A stretch of 64,000 nt of DNA from positions 2,527,227-2,591,226 of the forward strand of contig CAJVGD010000001.1 in assembly GCA_910890315.1 (NCBI GenBank), in the 5' to 3' direction. Position numbers and translations under genes: made by a program. The DNA is from Serendipita indica DSM 11827 (taxonomy: Eukaryota > Basidiomycota > Agaricomycetes > Sebacinales > Serendipitaceae). The number at the start of each line of letters is the position of its first letter. The first letter of the stretch is position 1. Under the pieces are notes generated by a model that did not search any database, was not told the origin of the DNA, and was given only the letters and a program-made list of their open reading frames with translations. Below, one piece after another: positions 60,413 through 64,000 of this stretch.

Positions 60413-61704
60413 ATGGTGAGAAGAGACTGGACGAACAAGGAACCCGAGAGAGATGAGGACGCAAAAGATGAAAGTTGGACAAAGCCACGCCAGATGATAA
60501 TTAGGCGAAGCTACCAGATGGCGAGAAAACAGAAAGAGACCAAACGAAGCCGAGAACGGCGAAAAAGAAATGAGAAGAAGATCGGAAAAGAAAAAGCCGC
60601 AAGCAAGCGAGCGAATGGCGAGAGGCAGAGGAAGGTGTCGAGGGCAGACAAGAACGAGAAAGATATCGGAAACCTACTAAAACAGACGATCAGAACCGAG
60701 TCGACAGAGGAACGCCGGCACCAGGCAGAGGAGAAGCTTACAACGGCGCTGAATCATGGTCTCACAGAGCAAACGCGGAAAGGATATAGCGGCTACGTGA
60801 AGAAATTCGAAACGTTTGCCGAAGGGATCAGGTCCCAATCGGAAAAGCCCCCAAGCCGACCGGAGATAGTGAGCTTATTCATAGCGGACGGCGCAGGTGT
60901 AACCGGACCGGGCACAGCACGGAAAAACTATCGAGCATAAAATCGTGGCACAAAGACAACGGGATGGAATTCATCGAACCTACAAACACGAGCAGAATAA
61001 TCCGAGGCATCGAGAGGATGTGGCCGAGAAGAAAGGAACCGAAGGAACTAAGACGGCCGGTGACCTCGGAGATGATGGAGAGACTAATCGGAAAGTGGTA
61101 CGAAGGATCGGCGGAAGAGGTAGCGGCGCTAGCGATAGCGATGACGGCATGGTGTGGCCTATGTAGATTGGGCGAGCTCCTGCCAGCGTCACCAGAAACG
61201 AAGGAAACGGATCGATACCCGAAACGACACCATTGGACAGTGACGAGGCGAGACGGCAATGGAAGGGCGGCGGCATCAAGTCTCTACCTGCCATGGACGA
61301 AGACGACTGGGAACAGAGGAGCGACAATCGAACTGGTCGAGCAAAGGAACAAGCTTAACCCGTCAAGAGCCATCGAGCGACACCTAGCAAAGTCAAGAAT
61401 TGGAGACGCTCGGGCGATGCTGTGTGAATTCAAGAGCCGGAACGGCGAGAGAACGACAATGACAAAGGCACAATTCATGAAGATGTGCAACGAGGTGTGG
61501 AGCCCAGCGGGTTCAGGAAGTTTTACCGGGCACTGTTTCCGAATTGGTGGAACGACGGCATTCCTGCTGAGTGGCGTGGATGTGGAGATTGTGAAGAAGA
61601 TGGGACGTTGGTCTTCAGAGAGCTTCAAGTTATACTGGAGGAACACAGGCGGAATAATCGAATACCACGCGGCAAATGTACAATGGAAGGATAAACGGCT
61701 ATGA
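60413..61704 (+). pseudogene. Ngaro tyrosine recombinase, one frameshift
   Basis: The ATG at 60413 opens a basic N-terminal arm. The SAM-like core-binding part (TALNHGLTEQTRKGYSGYVK, RPEIVSLFIADG) slips at an A5 run (60923-60927) and resumes as SIKSWHKDNGMEFIEPTNTS. Catalytic residues are visible: Arg in CGLCRLGELLP, His-X-X-Arg in GHCFRIGGTTAF, Trp in KKMGRWSSES and Tyr in FKLYWRN. The stop is at 61702-61704. This enzyme inserts the circular cDNA. Only the one slip prevents a complete protein, so a recently active copy or a consensus error is possible. Confidence 0.88.
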
Positions 61705-61794
61705 ATAGATACCTTCACCGGGCAAAATTGGGGGCGCTTAACAGCGGAAAGGCCCAGGCGAAGGCAGGAAGATGCGAAAAACGCAAAACTGGGA

Positions 61795-61917
61795 GCCTGC
61801 CTCGCCTGGAAGGCCCCCCACTTAAGAGTAAACCTAGGACGTGTCGTGACGGACAAGAAAACAATCGAGGATTAAACGGAAACGTTGACCAAGCGAGAAT
61901 GACGACGAGAAAAGCAG
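61795..61917 (+). repeat. Ngaro B1 repeat
   Basis: From gcctgcctcgcctggaagg to gacgacgagaaaagcag, 123 bp, identical in extent to B2. Confidence 0.92.
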
Positions 61918-61920
61918 CTG

Positions 61921-62183
61921 GTTGAGATCAGAAGGTCTCGCCATGCTGCGAGAGCGAGCGAGGAATGGGAGCTCCAGGAATAGAACTTAGAAGGAAAACA
62001 GTATAGATAGAGAATATATTGGAAAGAATTAATTGACAAACGACGAAATATGAAATCGAAAAATGGAGGTGCGGGTGGAGGTGGCAAGAGCCGCAAACGA
62101 AAGGCTCCGCCAACCAACATCAACGCAAGCCCGCTGCCGACAGCACGGGCGTAGCGTGGCCCCAAAGGCTGAAAATTCGTCGA
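61921..62183 (+). repeat. Ngaro A2 repeat
   Basis: Copy of A1, from gttgagatcagaaggtctc to gctgaaaattcgtcga. It is separated from B2 by 92 bp of unique sequence. Confidence 0.92.
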
Positions 62184-62275
62184 CCCACCCACCGCGCCCT
62201 AGGTGATGCTCTGCAGGCGTGAGCGTGAGCGTGAGATGTTGGCCCACCATCCCACCCAGAGCCACTCCCGCCCAC

Positions 62276-62398
62276 GCCTGCCTCGCCTGGAAGGCCCCCC
62301 ACTTAAGAGTAAACCTAGGACGTGTCGTGACGGACAAGAAAACAATCGAGGATTAAACGGAAACGTTGACCAAGCGAGAATGACGACGAGAAAAGCAG
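62276..62398 (+). repeat. Ngaro B2 repeat, right end of the element
   Basis: Copy of B1. The WD40 coding sequence of NLR3 resumes three bases after it. Confidence 0.92.
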
Positions 62399-62401
62399 CC
62401 C

Positions 62402-62887
62402 TCTGTTGCCTTCTCGCCAGACGGTCACAAGATCGTTTCTGGATCCTGGGACAAGACGGTGCGGGTATGGAATGCAGAGACGGGCGAACCGCTTGGACCC
62501 GCGCTCGAGGGACATACCAATGCGGTCTTGTCTGTCGCCTTCTCGCCAGACAGTCACAGGATTGTTTCTGGTGACATTGACAGAAAATTGCAGATTTCAA
62601 ATAGTGCAGCAGGTGGCTCGGTGAGTAGTGTTAGCTTCCTGATGAATGTACTCATATATGTATAGCTTCGCATTACATATCAGCAGCACCGTCTTGATCA
62701 TGATGGCTGGTTAGTGGGACCCAATGACAAGCATCTCATTTGGGTACCAGAAAACTTTCGAACTGGGCTTGTGCGCGATGGCGTTGTCATTATTGGTCAA
62801 TGCCCTCGAGTCCGGCTTGAGTTGTCCACATTTGTATATGGAAATGAGTGGATCCGTGTACAGGAAGGATGCATACCAGGGGTATAG
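62402..62887 (+). pseudogene. NLR3 3' part: end of WD40 repeat 13, repeat 14 and terminal exon
   Basis: The WD40 sequence resumes at tctgttgccttctcgcc and finishes repeat 13. Repeat 14 ([20 protein letters not shown]) ends in the atypical [16 protein letters not shown], and an intron with donor GTGAGT at about 62620 ends at TATAG (62666). The last exon encodes LRITYQQHRLDHDGWLVGPN and KHLIWVPENFRTGLVRDG, the same C-terminal module as NLR1 ([20 protein letters not shown]). Stop TAG at 62885-62887. Confidence 0.85.
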
Positions 62888-64000
62888 TCAATCATTTTCG
62901 ATTTTATACTACTGGATTACATGTTTTGAATCCATTCAAGACCTAGGAACACACTTGACTTCTGTGGATGCAGGATTCTTCATTTACATCAACCTATTAA
63001 GGTGTGAATTTTATTCTATCAAGCTATCTAAACCATCTAAAGATGATCATTACTAAAGTAGTCTAAATAACTTGACTGGGATCGAACCCGGGACCTCCCA
63101 TACCCTAGTTTGGAGCTTTCACCACTGAGCCATCTTGTCTGTATTATAGGGCACCGGTTACGCCATCCAAAGTCCAAGTCATCATCTCCAATGTCTTCAT
63201 GACCGATCTCTGTCGCCCAGCAGCCTTTGCCTAGTGTCCAGTCATTCCCCAACGTCTTCTGCAACTCACCATTGTTGTTGGTTCATGGAACTCCTACATC
63301 CTCTGTCATCCCAAGCATCCCAGATGGTGAAAGCGAGATTTCATCAGAAGAGCTATTTTCTGAGAGCAGCGTGACGCCTACTCAATTGCGTACAATGTCT
63401 ATTGCCAGTCGGTCAATGCTCTTGACACCAGTGTCTACCCCACGATGAACCTCTTCTCCACACTCCGTGACCAGGCAAATTTTGACAGTGGCAAAGTCGA
63501 CAACAGGTTTGTCAGTGTCAACAGTTAGCTCGATGGCAGTTGACCACCTAAGAGAGTGGTAATGAGTGACAACGCAAGAGTCAGAGGACTGTATAAGAGA
63601 CATGAGAAACCATAAAGGCTGCAGAAATCATTGCCAGGACTAGGACTAACATATAAGAAGCACTCCGGGGCTTGTGCAATGTATCAGACTTGCCCAGAGC
63701 TGGTGCGAGACTAGTCCAGTCAACTTGAGAATTTCTTGAGAGAAACTACTCAAAAATGGTTATAAGATGGTGTAGGGTGACTGTAGGGTGATAACACTAC
63801 TACGCACCCTGCTCCATTGAATGGCCACCCTACACTATATATGGTAGTCACCCTGCACCATATATGGTATGTTCCTCTTGCCATATGTGGTCATCATCTA
63901 AGTGTGAGTAGTAGGCTGTAAACATGAAAATGAAACTTGGTATATGACCTCTTAACCACCTTGAGTGAGTGATGAACTGTAAAATATAAAAATGAAACTC
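62888..64000. other. region downstream of NLR3, 1.1 kb
   Basis: Apart from the tRNA-like element listed separately, I see no gene. An open frame at 63227-63448 (ending MLLTPVSTPR) has no domain. Near 63826-63872 two imperfect copies of a 24-bp unit (caccctacactatatatggta) lie in tandem. Confidence 0.4.
63073..63141 (-). repeat. tRNA-derived sequence (SINE or tRNA pseudogene)
   Basis: On the minus strand tggctcagtggt (63132-63121) is a perfect pol III A box and gggttcgatccc (63089-63078) a perfect B box, at tRNA spacing. The D-arm (GCTC...GAAAGC) is plausible. The T-stem has mismatches, the anticodon arm has an oversized loop and the acceptor arms do not pair, so it is not a functional tRNA. 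A SINE head or a decayed tRNA fits best. Confidence 0.65.

Larger units (their letters stand above)
55568..62400 (+). mobile_element. Ngaro-type tyrosine-recombinase (DIRS-order) retrotransposon
   Basis: The element has split direct repeats in the order A1 (55568-55829), body, B1 (61795-61917), A2 (61921-62183), B2 (62276-62398). This arrangement is diagnostic of Ngaro and related YR retrotransposons, which integrate as circles through a tyrosine recombinase and make no target duplication. The body codes, in order, for a charged gag region, a Cys/His gag domain, reverse transcriptase, RNase H and a tyrosine recombinase. The flanking WD40 sequence can be rejoined as gtcttg/tctgttgcc with no duplicated target bases. 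Several frames are interrupted by single-base slips. Confidence 0.92.
51329..62887 (+). pseudogene. NLR3: helical N-terminal domain, NACHT, 14 WD40, split by a Ngaro element
   Basis: The start ATG at 51329 gives MKIIPKLFRKKEKKKG. The helical domain (LAPLKGACEGAVTVLEVIQ, intron, AFNNGRSAWNELAKTIQMQI, then TLKELLADVCEDADINKTNF, EKRLKAAESEIL) resembles the MLKL-like four-helix domains of basidiomycete NLRs. NACHT: P-loop IKAAPGAGKTAIASSL (about 52350), Walker B VVVVDALDECGG (about 52660-52695), IVTSREETD, and RFRHQSFVDFLLENK. WD40 repeats start at 53999. The thirteenth repeat is interrupted at 55567 by the 6.8-kb Ngaro element and resumes at about 62402. The fourteenth repeat and a terminal exon (DHDGWLVGPNDKHLIWVPEN) lead to the TAG at 62885-62887. 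Further one-base slips lie at a C5 run (52639-52643), an A5 run (52869-52873), 54582 and 54965. The intron before the repeats (about 53727-53762) could not be phased. Confidence 0.85.

Noticed and set aside
28090-62620. CRISPR-like array interpretation of the regular repeats
   Set aside because: The repeats are 126-129 bp, contiguous and protein-coding WD40 units in a eukaryotic genome, with no spacer structure.

Overview
The window looks like nuclear DNA of a basidiomycete fungus of the Agaricomycetes. Genes carry many short GT-AG introns (46-60 nt), and there are F-box genes, a Gti1/Pac2 (WOPR) regulator, several NACHT-WD40 NLR genes, Ty1/copia elements and a Ngaro-type tyrosine-recombinase retrotransposon. 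The gene families fit a Ceratobasidiaceae (Rhizoctonia-like) genome best, but that is an inference from style, not from a search.

Layout. 1-4.4 kb: a large low-complexity protein on the minus strand. 4.4-8.0 kb: gene-poor. 8.0-8.9 kb: the end of a single-pass membrane protein. 9.3-13.8 kb (minus): a TRAPPC10/Trs130 homologue, followed by two tandem F-box-like paralogues (14.0-17.8 kb, plus). 18.3-19.5 kb: a basic, probably nuclear protein. 20.5-23.3 kb: a WOPR-domain transcription factor. 24.0-27.1 kb: a deleted copia element (A) carrying a nested foreign solo LTR. 27.7-32.9 kb (minus): NLR1, an alpha/beta-hydrolase + NACHT + 14 WD40 protein. 33.9-35.8 kb: a broken, WOPR-less copy of the transcription factor. 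36.66 kb: a solo copia LTR with target duplication. 38.6-43.1 kb: NLR2 (helical domain + NACHT + 12 WD40). 43.3-48.1 kb: a full-length but dead copia element (B) abutting a truncated NLR start (NLR4, minus). 48.9-51.2 kb: two uncharacterised loci. 51.3-62.9 kb: NLR3, split inside its thirteenth WD40 repeat by a 6.8-kb Ngaro element with the diagnostic A1...B1-A2-B2 split direct repeats.

Functionally the right half (27-63 kb) is an NLR (STAND) cluster. In fungi such proteins act in non-self recognition and regulated cell death. NLR1 and NLR3 carry nearly identical 43-residue WD40 units whose differences fall at a few positions only, the pattern of concerted evolution plus diversification of a recognition surface. 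Both reach 14 repeats (two seven-blade propellers), NLR3 only after the transposon is discounted. The cluster is also the region with most transposons and rearrangements.

A caution applies throughout. Single-base indels interrupt many otherwise well-conserved reading frames (TRAPPC10, NLR1, NLR2, NLR3, the Ngaro genes), several of them in homopolymer runs. Some may be consensus errors rather than real inactivation. All exon limits given are inferred by eye from frame continuity and splice motifs.
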